From Endozoicomonas sp965198415 (GTDB lineage Bacteria > Pseudomonadota > Gammaproteobacteria > Pseudomonadales > Endozoicomonadaceae): a stretch of DNA of 64,000 bases. The notes beneath the pieces are model-generated. The model made no database searches. It was given only the letters and a program-made list of their open reading frames with translations, and was not told where the DNA came from. Location: assembly GCA_965198415.1 (NCBI GenBank), contig CBDAPN010000032.1:1550001-1614000 (forward strand), given 5' to 3'. Positions 28,334 through 38,116 of this stretch are shown one piece after another. Position 1 is the first letter of the stretch. Each line of letters opens with the position of its first letter. Both the position numbers and the translations under genes were made by a program.

Positions 28334-28825
28334 TTAAAAACGGTAAAACATGCCAAAACTGATAACAGGCTGCCAGCGTGCAGCCTCGGTTTCATCGGCA
28401 CTGTTTTTTGCGACAGATGGCGAGCGGCTAACAGCAGAATCTAACCCTGTGCGTTCTTCATAAACGGCACCAAAGTCAACCCTCATACCCAACCGAGCCT
28501 GATCCAGCATTTTCTTCCAGCCCACGCCAAGATACGGTTTTCTGCTGTTAAGTAACGCTTCCCTCGCTGATTTCACAAAGCCACTTGCAGACATACTAAA
28601 GCTGTTGTCAAACGGCTGGTAGTCAATCTGAAAACGTTGGGCGTGGATGGGTTTTAAAGCCTGAGAACTCACCTCAACAGTAGAGCCATGATTGGCCATT
28701 GAAGTAGGTTGCAAAGAGTGTTGAAAAGAGGAGGGATGAGCTTCATCAATAATGCCATGGTCGTCTGCCTGAGCAGCACTTGCCGCAAACACGCTCAAGG
28801 TAACGGACAACAGATAACCCTGCAT
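28334..28825 (-). CDS. Small putative outer-membrane protein, unknown
   Basis: A 163-residue exported protein not assigned to a named family. A signal peptide (MQGYLLSVTLSVFAASAAQA-DD) is followed by a polar N-terminal part. The second half has strands alternating in character (LGVGWKKMLDQARLGMRVDFGAVYE) and a C-terminus PVISFGMFYRF ending in Phe, the signature of an outer-membrane beta-barrel end. This suggests a small barrel or barrel fragment. Start: an AAGGAGG site lies ten bases before the ATG at 28825; an in-frame ATG 21 bases upstream overlaps that site itself, so 28825 is preferred. It converges with ctpA, with only 14 bases between stops. Confidence 0.7.
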   Translation of the reverse strand: MQGYLLSVTLSVFAASAAQADDHGIIDEAHPSSFQHSLQPTSMANHGSTVEVSSQALKPIHAQRFQIDYQPFDNSFSMSASGFVKSAREALLNSRKPYLGVGWKKMLDQARLGMRVDFGAVYEERTGLDSAVSRSPSVAKNSADETEAARWQPVISFGMFYRF

Positions 28826-29096
28826 GGTACTGAATCCTCCTTTCACGCTGTTTATATGCCCGTGGATGGTAAACAGCCAGTGGGTAAGACTATTTTCTTA
28901 TCCTTACCCTATTTGCAACCATAATCAACTATTCTTTTAAACTGATTCCAACCAAATTTCAGTGCCCTGTTTTGTGTCACGGCTGCCCTTTTATAGTGAC
29001 CTTTTAACACAAAATCAGGTATCTCCCGTAACAGCAGCTGAACACTCCACCCTAATGTTTGATTCACTCCACTAATAGACTAACCGTTGGTCTCGA

Positions 29097-29969
29097 TTGA
29101 TTGCGGATAATCCCATGCAAGTTCAAAAAACGCCTAATTATGGTGCAGTCCCTCCAGCTGAAATGGCAAAGCTGGCAGAACAAGCCGTAATAGGAAAAGC
29201 CAAAAAACACCCTGAAGTGACGGTCATTCTGGCAATTATGGCCGGTATTTTTATTGCCATTGCCGGCATGTTCTACTCTGTCGTGATGGCCGGTTCCCAG
29301 AGCGCCCCCTATGGGCTGGCAAAACTGGTTGGCGGCATTGTGTTTAGCACCGGCCTGATGCTGGTAATCCTTTGTGGTGCCGAACTGTTTACCAGCAGCA
29401 CGCTATTGCTGATGGGCAAGGCCACCGGCAAACTCGAGTTGAGTAATATCATTAAAAACTGGGGGCTGGTCTACATTGGCAACCTGATTGGCTCGCTTAT
29501 TTTTGCGTTGCTGGTTTTTGCTGGTGGCGTCTGGGAAGGCGGCCATGGTCAGGTAGGTCTCTCTTCAATGTATATTGCCAAAGCCAAGCTCGGTCATAGC
29601 TTTATGCAAGATATTATCCTCGGACTTCTGTGTAACCTGCTGGTCTGTCTAACCTACTGGATGACCCTCAGCGCCCGCACTGCTGCCGGTAAAATGATGG
29701 CCTGCATCTTACCCGTTGCCGCTTTCATTGTTGCGGGCTTTGAGCATTCCGTGGCTAACATGTACCTGCTACCGATGGGGTATATTATCAAAGAGTTTGC
29801 CGGCCCGGATTTTTGGCAGGCCATTGGTTATACACCAACGGACTTTGATGTCATTACCCTTGGCAACATCTTCAAAAACCTAGTACCAGTCACTATTGGT
29901 AACATCATCGGCGGCGGTGTTATGGTGGGTTTGAGTAAATGGTTCGTTCACCTGCGCGCTAACGGTTAG
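29097..29969 (+). CDS. focA: Formate/nitrite transporter FocA-like
   Basis: A pentameric FNT-family channel in the inner membrane for formate or related monovalent anions. At 290 residues with six hydrophobic helices, it includes the family blocks CGAELFTSS and GNLIGSLIFALL. The start is the TTG at 29097: it yields MIADNP, which matches the start of E. coli FocA (MKADNP). The ATG at 29115 would remove these residues. No pfl genes are adjacent. NirC-type nitrite transport cannot be excluded, but the N-terminus favours FocA. A strong terminator follows. Confidence 0.88.
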   Translation: MIADNPMQVQKTPNYGAVPPAEMAKLAEQAVIGKAKKHPEVTVILAIMAGIFIAIAGMFYSVVMAGSQSAPYGLAKLVGGIVFSTGLMLVILCGAELFTSSTLLLMGKATGKLELSNIIKNWGLVYIGNLIGSLIFALLVFAGGVWEGGHGQVGLSSMYIAKAKLGHSFMQDIILGLLCNLLVCLTYWMTLSARTAAGKMMACILPVAAFIVAGFEHSVANMYLLPMGYIIKEFAGPDFWQAIGYTPTDFDVITLGNIFKNLVPVTIGNIIGGGVMVGLSKWFVHLRANG

Positions 29970-29990
29970 GTGCAAAACAGCAAAAACCCG

Positions 29991-30025
29991 GCGGCTGTCA
30001 GAAATATTCTAACAGCCGCTTTTTT
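29991..30025 (+). terminator. Intrinsic terminator after focA
   Basis: 13-bp stem (GCGGCTGTCAGAA with TTCTAACAGCCGC, one mismatch), 3-base loop and six T. Confidence 0.9.
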
Positions 30026-30110
30026 CGTGCTATCCGGTAGCTTTCATAAACTGCTCCCGGAAAACGTATTTATATACTGACAACAAACTCAAAACAGAAT
30101 AGGAGCAGCA

Positions 30111-30656
30111 ATGAAAAGCGTCGCCATATATTGCGGGTCACGACCCGGGCGTAATGACGTCTACCGCCAAGCTGCCGAAACGCTGGTGGATAAACTCATA
30201 GAAAAAAACGTATCCATAATATACGGCGGTGGCAATGTGGGTCTTATGGGCATTGTGGCCAACCGGGCCATTGCCCGAGGTGGCAAAATTACCGGCGTCA
30301 TGCCCCATGCGTTAATCGAAAGGGAGCACGCCCACCGGGGCCTAAGCGAGTTTATTCAGGTAAAAGACATGCATGAACGCAAACAAACCATGAGTGAGCT
30401 GGCACAAGCCTTTATTACTCTGCCCGGCGGCGCTGGCAGTATGGATGAACTGTTTCAGGAGATAGCCCTCCGACAAGTCAGCTACCACAACAAACCGGCC
30501 GCTATTCTCAACACCGCAGGCTATTATGATCACCTGCTCGCTTGGTTTAAGCACGCCGTTGCTGAAGGTCTGATTAATCAAAATGCTTTCAATCAGCTGG
30601 TGATTGATTCCTCTCCCATAACGCTGGTCAATCGCTTGCTGGAGGCCCGACAGTGA
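30111..30656 (+). CDS. LOG-family nucleotide phosphoribohydrolase
   Basis: A 181-residue LOG-family (TIGR00730 type) enzyme. Family members hydrolyse N6-modified or plain nucleoside monophosphates, releasing the base and ribose 5-phosphate. Signature motifs are SIIYGGGNVGLMG (about 35-47), HERKQTMSELAQAFITLPGGAGSMDELFQ (about 88-116), which contains the PGGxGTxxE-type active site (Ser in place of the usual Thr). AMP hydrolysis is the conservative function; cytokinin activation is not implied. It overlaps yqiA by four bases. Confidence 0.9.
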   Translation: MKSVAIYCGSRPGRNDVYRQAAETLVDKLIEKNVSIIYGGGNVGLMGIVANRAIARGGKITGVMPHALIEREHAHRGLSEFIQVKDMHERKQTMSELAQAFITLPGGAGSMDELFQEIALRQVSYHNKPAAILNTAGYYDHLLAWFKHAVAEGLINQNAFNQLVIDSSPITLVNRLLEARQ

Positions 30657-31252
30657 AGCCATTACTCATCTATCTGCATGGTTTGAACAGCTCGGCACAA
30701 TCGAAGAAAGCCATTCAAACGACAGAATACTTGCAACATAATCCTCTGGATATTGAACAATGGACGCCTGATCTACCCATTTATCCATCCGACATCACAC
30801 AATACCTGAAGAGCCAACTAAAGCGATTCATCAATCATCGTGACATGTACATCATTGGCAGCTCTCTGGGTGGCTATCTGGGTACCTGGCTGCAAAGTTG
30901 GCTGCTGCAAAGTGGGCATCAAAAAAAACTCAGGTTGGTACTGGTCAACCCCGCGGTTGTTCCCGGGGAGCGGTTTGAGACGTACATCGGCCCACAAAAA
31001 AACTATCACACCGGTGCCGAATGGGTGATGACCAAAGAATACGTTGAGCAACTGCTGCAACTGGAGGTAACCCCCACCGCTTATGAAGACACTTTATTGC
31101 TGCTCCAAACCGGCGATGAAGTCCTCGACTACCGGCTCGCGGTGGCTAAATATCAAGGATGCAAATCCATCGTACAAGAAGGCGGCAGCCACAGCTTTGA
31201 TCATTTTGATGAGATTTTACCCCGAGTAATGGATTTTCTGACATCTGTTTGA
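30653..31252 (+). CDS. yqiA: YqiA-like alpha/beta-hydrolase esterase
   Basis: A 199-residue cytosolic esterase. The N-terminus LLIYLHGLNSS gives the oxyanion hole, the nucleophile elbow is GSSLGG (about 69-74), and the catalytic His is in GGSHSFDHFDE near the C-terminus. The start is a GTG with GGAGG seven bases upstream, overlapping the LOG gene stop (GTGA). The gene precedes parE as in E. coli, where yqiA is in the parE operon. Confidence 0.92.
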   Translation: MKPLLIYLHGLNSSAQSKKAIQTTEYLQHNPLDIEQWTPDLPIYPSDITQYLKSQLKRFINHRDMYIIGSSLGGYLGTWLQSWLLQSGHQKKLRLVLVNPAVVPGERFETYIGPQKNYHTGAEWVMTKEYVEQLLQLEVTPTAYEDTLLLLQTGDEVLDYRLAVAKYQGCKSIVQEGGSHSFDHFDEILPRVMDFLTSV

Positions 31253-31310
31253 ATAAATCCCGAGGCATTCGTTACACTTCCTCCATCAAACGGTTAATCA
31301 ACAGGGACCC

Positions 31311-33203
31311 ATGGCAAAGAACGACTACAACGCCGAGGCAATAGAAGTACTCAGCGGCCTCGACCCAGTGCGCAAGCGCCCCGGAATGTACACCGATACA
31401 ACCCGGCCAAACCATCTTGCACAGGAAATTATCGACAACAGTGTGGATGAAGCACTGGCTGGGTTTGCGTCCCATGTCAAGGTAACCCTGCACAAAGACC
31501 AGTCACTGGAGGTCAGTGACGACGGCCGCGGCATGCCAACGGACATTCATCCGGAACACGGCATCTGCGGCATTGAGCTGATCCTCACCCGACTCCACGC
31601 CGGTGGCAAGTTTTCCAACAAAAACTACCAGTTCTCAGGTGGTTTACACGGCGTTGGCGTCTCCGTAGTCAACGCCCTCTCCAGCCGCCTTGAAGTCAGT
31701 GTTCGCCGTGATGGTATTGTGTCGTTTATGAGTTTTAAAGACGGCTACAAAGACACCGACCTGCAACAGACAGGCACCTGCGGACGTCGCAACACCGGCA
31801 CCACCGTTCACTTCTGGCCTGACCCTGGCTACTTTGACTCCCCCCGCTTTTCCGTACCCCGATTAATGCACATTCTGCGTGCAAAAGCGGTACTCTGCCC
31901 CGGTTTGCGTGTTGAGTTTATTGATCATACATCAGGTGACGTTACTGAATGGTATTACGAAGACGGCCTGAACGATTACCTTAAAAGCGCTACCGACAGC
32001 TTTACCACCCTACCCTTAGAGCCCTTCACCGGAACCTTAAAAGGGGAAAGCGAAGCCGTTGACTGGGCGGTACAATGGCTACCAGAGGGCGGCGAACTAC
32101 TCACCGAGAGCTACGTTAACCTAATCCCAACCCCACTCGGCGGCACTCATGTCAACGGCTTACGCACCGGCTTATTGGAAGCCATCCGCGAATTCTGTGA
32201 GTTCCGAAACCTGCTGCCCCGGGGCGTAAAACTCGGGCCAGATGACTTATGGGAGAATTGCGCCTACGTATTGTCGGCCAAATTAGCCGACCCGCAATTT
32301 TCCGGGCAGACCAAAGAGCGTTTATCTTCCAGAGAGTGCGCTGCCTTTGTTTCTGGCGTTGCCAAAGACGCCTTCAGTCTCTGGCTAAACCAACATACGG
32401 CAGAAGGCGAACTACTGGCAGAACTGTGCATTAGCAACGCACAAAAGCGCATGCGCAAAGCCAAAAAAGTTGCCCGCAAAAAAGTAACTCAAGGCCCGGC
32501 TTTACCAGGCAAACTGGCGGACTGCTCAAGCCAGGACCTGAGCATGACCGAGCTGTTTCTGGTGGAAGGAGACTCCGCCGGCGGCTCCGCTAAACAGGCT
32601 CGTGATCGTGAATATCAGGCCATTATGCCGCTGCGCGGTAAAATCCTGAACAGCTGGGAAGTGGACTCCGCTGAAGTGCTGGCCTCGCAGGAAATACACG
32701 ACATCTCTGTAGCCCTGGGCGTTGATCCAGCGTCGGATAATCTGGACGGGCTGCGCTACGGAAAAATCTGCATCCTCGCCGACGCCGACTCCGACGGCCT
32801 GCACATCGCTACGTTACTCTGCGCCTTGTTCATCCAACACTTCCGTCCACTGGTGGAAAAAGGCCATATCTACGTCGCTATGCCTCCTCTGTACCGCATT
32901 GACGTTGCCAAAGAAGTTTTCTATGCGTTAGATGAAGCGGAAAAAGAAGGCATTCTTGAACGAATCCGCGCCGAGAAAAAGAAAGGCAAAGTCAACGTAC
33001 AACGCTTCAAAGGGCTCGGCGAAATGAACCCTCTGCAACTGCGTGAAACCACCATGTCAGCCGACACTCGACGCTTAGTTCAACTAACCATTGATGACTT
33101 CTTAGAAACACACCAAGTGTTTGATATGTTACTGGCTAAAAAAAGATCACCTGATAGACGGCATTGGCTTGAGAGAAAAGGCAATCTCGCAGAGATTTCC
33201 TAA
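31311..33203 (+). CDS. parE: DNA topoisomerase IV subunit B
   Basis: The ATPase subunit of topoisomerase IV, which decatenates daughter chromosomes with ParC. At 630 residues it has family length. The GHKL ATPase shows EIIDNSVDEAL (about 37), DDGRGMPTD (about 65) and GLHGVGVSVVNALS (about 110); the TOPRIM domain shows LVEGDSAGGSAKQARDREYQAIMPLRGKILN and LADADSDGLHIATLL. The C-terminus KRSPDRRHWLERKG is typical of ParE and separates it from GyrB, which carries an extra insert. parC is not in this window; downstream is accessory DNA. Confidence 0.97.
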   Translation: MAKNDYNAEAIEVLSGLDPVRKRPGMYTDTTRPNHLAQEIIDNSVDEALAGFASHVKVTLHKDQSLEVSDDGRGMPTDIHPEHGICGIELILTRLHAGGKFSNKNYQFSGGLHGVGVSVVNALSSRLEVSVRRDGIVSFMSFKDGYKDTDLQQTGTCGRRNTGTTVHFWPDPGYFDSPRFSVPRLMHILRAKAVLCPGLRVEFIDHTSGDVTEWYYEDGLNDYLKSATDSFTTLPLEPFTGTLKGESEAVDWAVQWLPEGGELLTESYVNLIPTPLGGTHVNGLRTGLLEAIREFCEFRNLLPRGVKLGPDDLWENCAYVLSAKLADPQFSGQTKERLSSRECAAFVSGVAKDAFSLWLNQHTAEGELLAELCISNAQKRMRKAKKVARKKVTQGPALPGKLADCSSQDLSMTELFLVEGDSAGGSAKQARDREYQAIMPLRGKILNSWEVDSAEVLASQEIHDISVALGVDPASDNLDGLRYGKICILADADSDGLHIATLLCALFIQHFRPLVEKGHIYVAMPPLYRIDVAKEVFYALDEAEKEGILERIRAEKKKGKVNVQRFKGLGEMNPLQLRETTMSADTRRLVQLTIDDFLETHQVFDMLLAKKRSPDRRHWLERKGNLAEIS

Positions 33204-33797
33204 TGCCACTTGGCCTTAAAAGTCATACAACTTTACACGAAGCTCAGACCAGCGTTTGAGCTTGATTATTTAGCTAAATCGTTGCAAACCCTCGCCTTTA
33301 TGCCCTTTGGGTATTTATGCCCTCTGGGTATTTATGCCCTTTGGGTACAAGTGGGCGGGGATAAGTCACGTACTGAATCCAGTTCGGGACAATCGCAGGC
33401 TCAAGAGGTGGCACCGTTGAGAGCTAATAGAGGAATGGATACGCCTTGGGGAGCGCTATTCTCGCACAGCCTCCCGTTTTATTTTCATACCTGTACAGTG
33501 AAACTGTGCTAATTTGAATACGACGATTCATTTATAGTTTAAGCAAAAAGTGGTAACGGTCAGCCTTTTATTAATTGAATATCTATTCTTTGAAACGTTC
33601 CTTTTAAACTCAATACTGCAAAAAGGCTACGGTGCCCTTGTGAACGTTGAGCTTGTAAGTCTCTTATGCTTTTCCCTTGCTTTTATTAACCCAAATTCAT
33701 CCTTTAAGGTAACTGAGCCCTGTAGACACTCTAAAACGACAAAGCAATGCAACGCATAGTTAGTATCTTCTTTTGGTTTGATATACGAGTAAATTGT
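33204..33797. other. Intergenic region after parE containing repeat copy A
   Basis: Besides the repeat at 33254-33369, this AT-rich stretch has no supported gene. Frames crossing the repeat translate it as PFGYLCPLGIYALW-type peptides and are artefacts. It marks the left edge of the accessory segment. Confidence 0.5.
33254..33369 (+). repeat. Intergenic repeat element, copy A (three 17-bp units)
   Basis: Three perfect tandem 17-mers TTTATGCCCTYTGGGTA occupy 33297-33347. Conserved flanks are GTTTGAGC ... CTAAATCGTTGCAAACCCTCGCC on the left and GGGCGGGGA ... GTCAC on the right. The same arrangement recurs at 51446 (same strand) and at 41595 and 49368 (opposite strand). Confidence 0.9.
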
Positions 33798-34145
33798 ATG
33801 AAGTGTAAGCTCTGTCTAAATTTATTTGCTGTCGTACTCTGTTCGACCTTAATACTTTCTACCTCACAACTTGCCGCCCATTGCTCAATAAGCAAATACA
33901 AAGGCTACAACTTGTGTGCTCACCGATCGTGGTCTCTCAAGTGTGGTGACGCTTGGAGTTACTTCTACAAAGCAGATGTCAGAGGTGTGTTATGGAGTAT
34001 AAAACCTTGCAGTGCAATTAATGCTGAGAACGCAACAGATTTTTTAGTCTGTAATGTTTATTTTTATCCCGATATGCATCCTAATTGCATTTTTGGTCAT
34101 AAATTGAGTAGCGAAACGGAAAACCCGCCGGCCTTAGAAGATTAA
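33798..34145 (+). CDS. Six-cysteine small secreted protein, family A, copy 1
   Basis: No known family recognised. The protein has 115 residues with a signal peptide (LFAVVLCSTLILSTSQLAA). The mature part has six cysteines in the order C, NLC, KCG, KPC, LVC, NC and ends with CIFGHK. It is paralogous to the protein at 50122-50454: both share Y-x-LC, W-x2-xCG-x-A, G-x-LWS-x2-PC, a lone C, and C-[IF]-FGH, with all six cysteines aligned. Six paired cysteines suggest three disulfides in an exported mini-protein. The ATG at 33798 is chosen for the signal peptide; no strong ribosome site is seen. It lies between repeat copy A and the type I secretion genes, but its Sec signal means it is not a type I substrate. 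Confidence 0.65.
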   Translation: MKCKLCLNLFAVVLCSTLILSTSQLAAHCSISKYKGYNLCAHRSWSLKCGDAWSYFYKADVRGVLWSIKPCSAINAENATDFLVCNVYFYPDMHPNCIFGHKLSSETENPPALED

Positions 34146-34422
34146 ACTGACCGCTCCCTGCTTAATCAAGCCGATATCGGCCTGCATTGAATAACCGGTG
34201 TTTAACGCCGGTCTTATTAACAATGCTGACCTGAACCGTAGAACAGATCAAAATAAAGTTGCAGATACTCGATAAAAACTGCGGTGAGTGGAAATTGTCC
34301 TCTGTACCCGGCGTAAAATCAGGCATGTGATCATTCTGATTAAGGAAAAATGGCGTCAGCTACTTTTTTACCCTAACTTTAACCCTGCTTGGTTCTGACA
34401 CAATTTCTCTTATGGAGTGGCA

Positions 34423-36536
34423 ATGACGCAAAGTCCCCTACTGACTGCCCTACTCTGGATTGCCCGGCATCATGGGGTTGATGCCATTGCCCAAACGGTT
34501 CTGAACGGCTTGCCTGTTCAAGCTGACACTCTCAGCAGCCAGTATCTTGAGCGTGCCTCACACAATGCCGGTTTAACTCTATTTAGAAAACCCATCAACG
34601 AAACCATTCTTAAAAAACAACCTTTAGGCGAACTTTGCCCTACATCCTGCTTGCCCTGCCTAGCCTGGCTGGAAGAATGCCCTGTTATTGTCGTTCATAT
34701 TGACGAATGCAGTGTCAAATATCATTTACCAGAGCAGAATATGGCACTGCAAAGTTTAGAACTTGATGCTTTTGTTCAACGCATTAACAACGAGCTTGTT
34801 TTTTTCAGCCGAGCTAAAATTGATGATGATCGTGATCCGCAATACCCTCCCCACTGGCAAAATCATTGGTTTTGGAGCGCCATTTTGCAGGGGCGGCGCA
34901 TTTACCGGGAAATCTTGCTAGCTTCTCTGTTGGTTAATTTTCTTGCGCTTACCATTCCATTATTCGTGCGACTTATATACGACCAAGTCATTCCGGGAAT
35001 GGCATTAACTACGCTGAACACACTCACTATTGGCGTAGTCATTGTCATTACTTTTGAGTTGCTTGTCGACAATTACGCACCCGCTTTATCGATATGGCGG
35101 CAAAAAAAACCGACCTGCTCATGTCCAGCCAACTGTTTGCTAAAATTATGGGCGTTCGAATGTCGTCTATTTCACCGGCTGTGGGAGCCTTTGCGCGAAA
35201 AATTCAGGATTTTGAATCCATTAGAGAGTTCATGACCTCCACCACCTTGACCGCTCTGGTTGATCTGCCATTTGCCATCCTATTTCTGGTGGTGATTGGA
35301 CTGATGGGGGGCAGCTTGGTTTGGGTTCCTCTGCTGATTATTCTGACTATGCTGACCCTCAGCCTCGCGGTACAGCCTCGTTTGCGCCTGAGTATTGAGG
35401 AGAGTGAACGCCTTGCGTCACGCAAGCACAGCGACTTAATCGAAACCATTACCGGTTTGGAGAGCCTGCGTCTGGCTGGCGCACAAAGTCGTTTTCAACA
35501 ACGCTGGGAGCAGGCCATCGGCCATATGGCCACCTGGGGTCTGAAAACCCGCGCCATTACCGGGAGTGTCACCGCAGTGGCGGTCTGGTTACAACAGTTG
35601 GCGACCGTAGGCATTGTTTATTTTGGTGTCGCCGCCATCCATGCAGATCGCATGAATATGGGAGCTTTGATCGCCATGATGATGCTGTCAGGCCGAGCCA
35701 TAGCGCCGTTTATGCAGCTGGCATTACTGGGAACAAAATACCATCAGGCGCTAACAGCATTCAGAATGATTGATCAACTGATGCACGCCCCGGATGAACA
35801 AGAGGCAAACGCCAGCTACCGCACCATTGAGCGCATTAATGGTGATATAAACATAAATCGAGTGTCGTTTGTCTATCCGGATCGCGTCATGCCGGTACTG
35901 GCGGATTTAAGTGTATGCATAAAGCAAGGTGAAAAGGTTGCCATTGTGGGGCGCTCTGGCTCAGGCAAATCCACTCTTGCCCGTCTGCTTGCTGCACTTT
36001 ATTTGCCAACTCAGGGGCAGATATTTCTCGACAACATCGCCATGACGGACATCCATCCAGCCACCTTGCGCGCCCGGGTTGGCTTTCTGCCACAAGACCC
36101 TTGGCTATTTCACGGCTCTGTAATGGAAAACATCACGATGGGCACTACCGGTTTCTCAAACGAGCAAGTTCTGAGCACAGCCAGGAGCTGTGGCGTAACT
36201 CTGTTTACTGGTGACTCTCTGGCAGCGTTACAGTGCCCGGTTGGCGAAGGTGGCCGCCAACTGTCTGGCGGCCAGCGTCGTGCGGTTGCTTTGGCTCGGG
36301 CAATGCTCATGCAGCCGGATGTGTTGGTGCTGGATGAGCCCACCGCCCATATGGACAGCCTAATGGATGCACGTGTGCAAGAGACGCTTAGGTGTTTACC
36401 TGAGCAAACGACGTTAGTTGTCATTACCCATCGCAGCAGCCTGCTTTCAGTGGTTAGCCGCATGGTGATGCTGGAGGGGGGCAAAGTGACTTGTGATCAA
36501 CCGGTTTCATTACAGTTAAAAGAGTCGCAAGCATGA
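34423..36536 (+). pseudogene. Type I secretion ABC transporter (LapB-like), frameshifted
   Basis: An inner-membrane ABC exporter of the LapB/RTX type, broken into two frames. The first frame (34423 to about 35065) carries a C39-like domain without a catalytic Cys (residues 1-135) and the first membrane helices. The second frame (from about 35067) continues LRTRFIDMAAKKTDLLMSSQLF, the rest of the membrane domain, Walker A GRSGSGKST, signature LSGGQRR and Walker B VLVLDEPTAHMD. One missing base near 35063-35068, after FELL, restores a single protein of about 705 residues, normal for LapB. The site is not a long homopolymer, so a true mutation is plausible, though a read error is possible. The ATG at 34423 has GGAG five bases upstream. 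The 3' end overlaps the membrane-fusion gene by four bases. Confidence 0.88.
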
Positions 36537-37855
36537 AAGCCCGTAGTTGGATGGAGTGGATTCAGCTGTCGTCCTCCAGTCGACAACAAGCGGAACTGAT
36601 TGAAGTGGAGACCTCCTCCCGCTGGTTCGTGTGGGGCTTGAGCCTCTTTATTATTGCGCTAGTAATTTGGAGTTGCCTGACCAATATGGATCAATCGGTA
36701 AACGGTTCTGGTCGTCTTATTCCCACAAGCCGGGTACAGCAGATTCAGAGCCTCGATGGCGGTACGCTAAAGTCAGTACACGTTAAAGAAGGGGCATTTG
36801 TCAAAGCCGGAGACTTACTGTTGCAAATTGATGAAACCCGCTACCACTCTTCTTTTCGTGTCAATGAGTCTGAACTGGAGAGCCTACAGGTTAGCATTGC
36901 GAGACTTGAAGCCGAGCAGGCTTTACTAGGTGAAAATAACGATGCTAGTGATTTTTCTGAGCGCTTTAGCCATCGCCACCCTCAACTGGTTGCACAGCAC
37001 AAAGCCTTGATGAACGAGAGAATCGCTGCGCTGAACAGTCAGGTACAGATACTGGATCAACAGGTTGCCCAAAGGCGCCATGAGTTATTGGAGCTGAAAG
37101 AAAAAGCCAACACTCTCAGCAAAAGTTTGCAACTGGCGAATGAAGAGCTGTCGTTAAAAAAACCGCTGGCCAAAACCGGGGTGATTACCCGGGTGGAAAT
37201 TATCGGCCTTGAACGTAAAGTCAATGATTTACAGGGTGATCTGACCAACGCCCAACTGACGGCAACGCGACTTGAGGCAGCACTGGCTGAGTCCACTGGG
37301 CGGCGAAACGATTTGGTGATTCGCTATCGGGCGGATCTACAGCAAGAGCTTCAGGAAACCCGGGATCGACAGGGGCGCTTACTCGAAGGGCAGTCTGGCT
37401 TGCAGGATCGTGTTCGTAAAGCATCTTTATACGCACCGGTGGACGGGCTAGTCAAAACGGTCAGTGTACACACAGAAGGCAGTGTTATTCAGCCGGGCAG
37501 CACCGTTATTGAAATAGTTCCGGTGGATGAATCACTGGTTTTTGAGGCTCGGGTGCAACCTGCTGATATCGCCTTTTTGCATCAGGGGCAGACCGCCCTG
37601 ATAAAGCTGACCGCCTACGAGTTTGCCGCCTTCGGAAGCCTTAAAGGCCACCTGGAAACCATCAGTGCGGATACGCTGGACGATGAAAAAGGCCAACCCT
37701 ATTACCGGCTTCGGGTTGCTCTGGCTGGAGATAATAAAACAGTGTCGTTATTGCCCGGAATGACCGGAACGGTAGACATTGTTACCGGGCAAAAACGGGT
37801 TGTTGATTACCTGTTGACGCCGGTTTTGAAGGCGTTTAAAAAGTCCGCTAGTTAA
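36533..37855 (+). CDS. HlyD-family type I secretion membrane fusion protein
   Basis: A 440-residue periplasmic adaptor linking the ABC exporter to an outer-membrane TolC-type channel. It has a short cytoplasmic N-terminus, one transmembrane helix (about 33-51), a biotinyl-lipoyl-like segment (IQSLDGGTLKSVHVKEGAFVKAGDLLLQID), a long coiled coil (about 100-290) and a C-terminal beta-barrel ending GMTGTVDIVTGQKRVVDYLLTPV, the classic LapC/HlyD ending. It is translationally coupled to the frameshifted ABC gene (ATGA). No TolC homologue or RTX substrate is in the window. Confidence 0.93.
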   Translation: MKARSWMEWIQLSSSSRQQAELIEVETSSRWFVWGLSLFIIALVIWSCLTNMDQSVNGSGRLIPTSRVQQIQSLDGGTLKSVHVKEGAFVKAGDLLLQIDETRYHSSFRVNESELESLQVSIARLEAEQALLGENNDASDFSERFSHRHPQLVAQHKALMNERIAALNSQVQILDQQVAQRRHELLELKEKANTLSKSLQLANEELSLKKPLAKTGVITRVEIIGLERKVNDLQGDLTNAQLTATRLEAALAESTGRRNDLVIRYRADLQQELQETRDRQGRLLEGQSGLQDRVRKASLYAPVDGLVKTVSVHTEGSVIQPGSTVIEIVPVDESLVFEARVQPADIAFLHQGQTALIKLTAYEFAAFGSLKGHLETISADTLDDEKGQPYYRLRVALAGDNKTVSLLPGMTGTVDIVTGQKRVVDYLLTPVLKAFKKSAS

Positions 37856-38116
37856 CTGTGGGGGGGGTAGCGCAAAAAGGACACCATCTCTCGAACCCCA
37901 TCCATCAACTCATAAACACCCTGACAGGAGCACTTTCCCCCTTTCTTTGTAGCGGGCGCAAATCATGCTCTCGCTTATCTGATTACTGTAGGCTGAATTG
38001 CAATCGTCGTTGGATAAATAGGGAACTCTAACAGCCGGCAAGGTGTCAGAGAGTAAGCCTGGCTCCAATGCCTCCCCGCCCCATGCTTTAAAAAATAACG
38101 CCGTTAAAAACTTCAT
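37848..38116 (-). pseudogene. Trypsin-like serine protease remnant
   Basis: Residues about 11-58 of the frame ending at 37910 match the C-terminal half of trypsins: AWG...LSDTLPAVRVPYLSNDDCNSAY, then ISESMICA. A shift of one base in the following G-run gives GGKCSCQG, corresponding to the GGKDSCQGD block just before the catalytic serine. The reading then runs on to a stop at about 37848 without GDSGGP. The half carrying His and Asp is absent. So this is a truncated, frameshifted fragment with no expected activity. Trypsin-fold S1 proteases with this disulfide layout are commonest in animals but also occur in marine bacteria. Confidence 0.6.

Noticed and set aside
33210..33512. 100-codon frame after parE (PFGYLCPLGIYALW)
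   Set aside because: The peptide is just the translation of the 17-bp repeat; similar peptides arise at the other copies in both strands.
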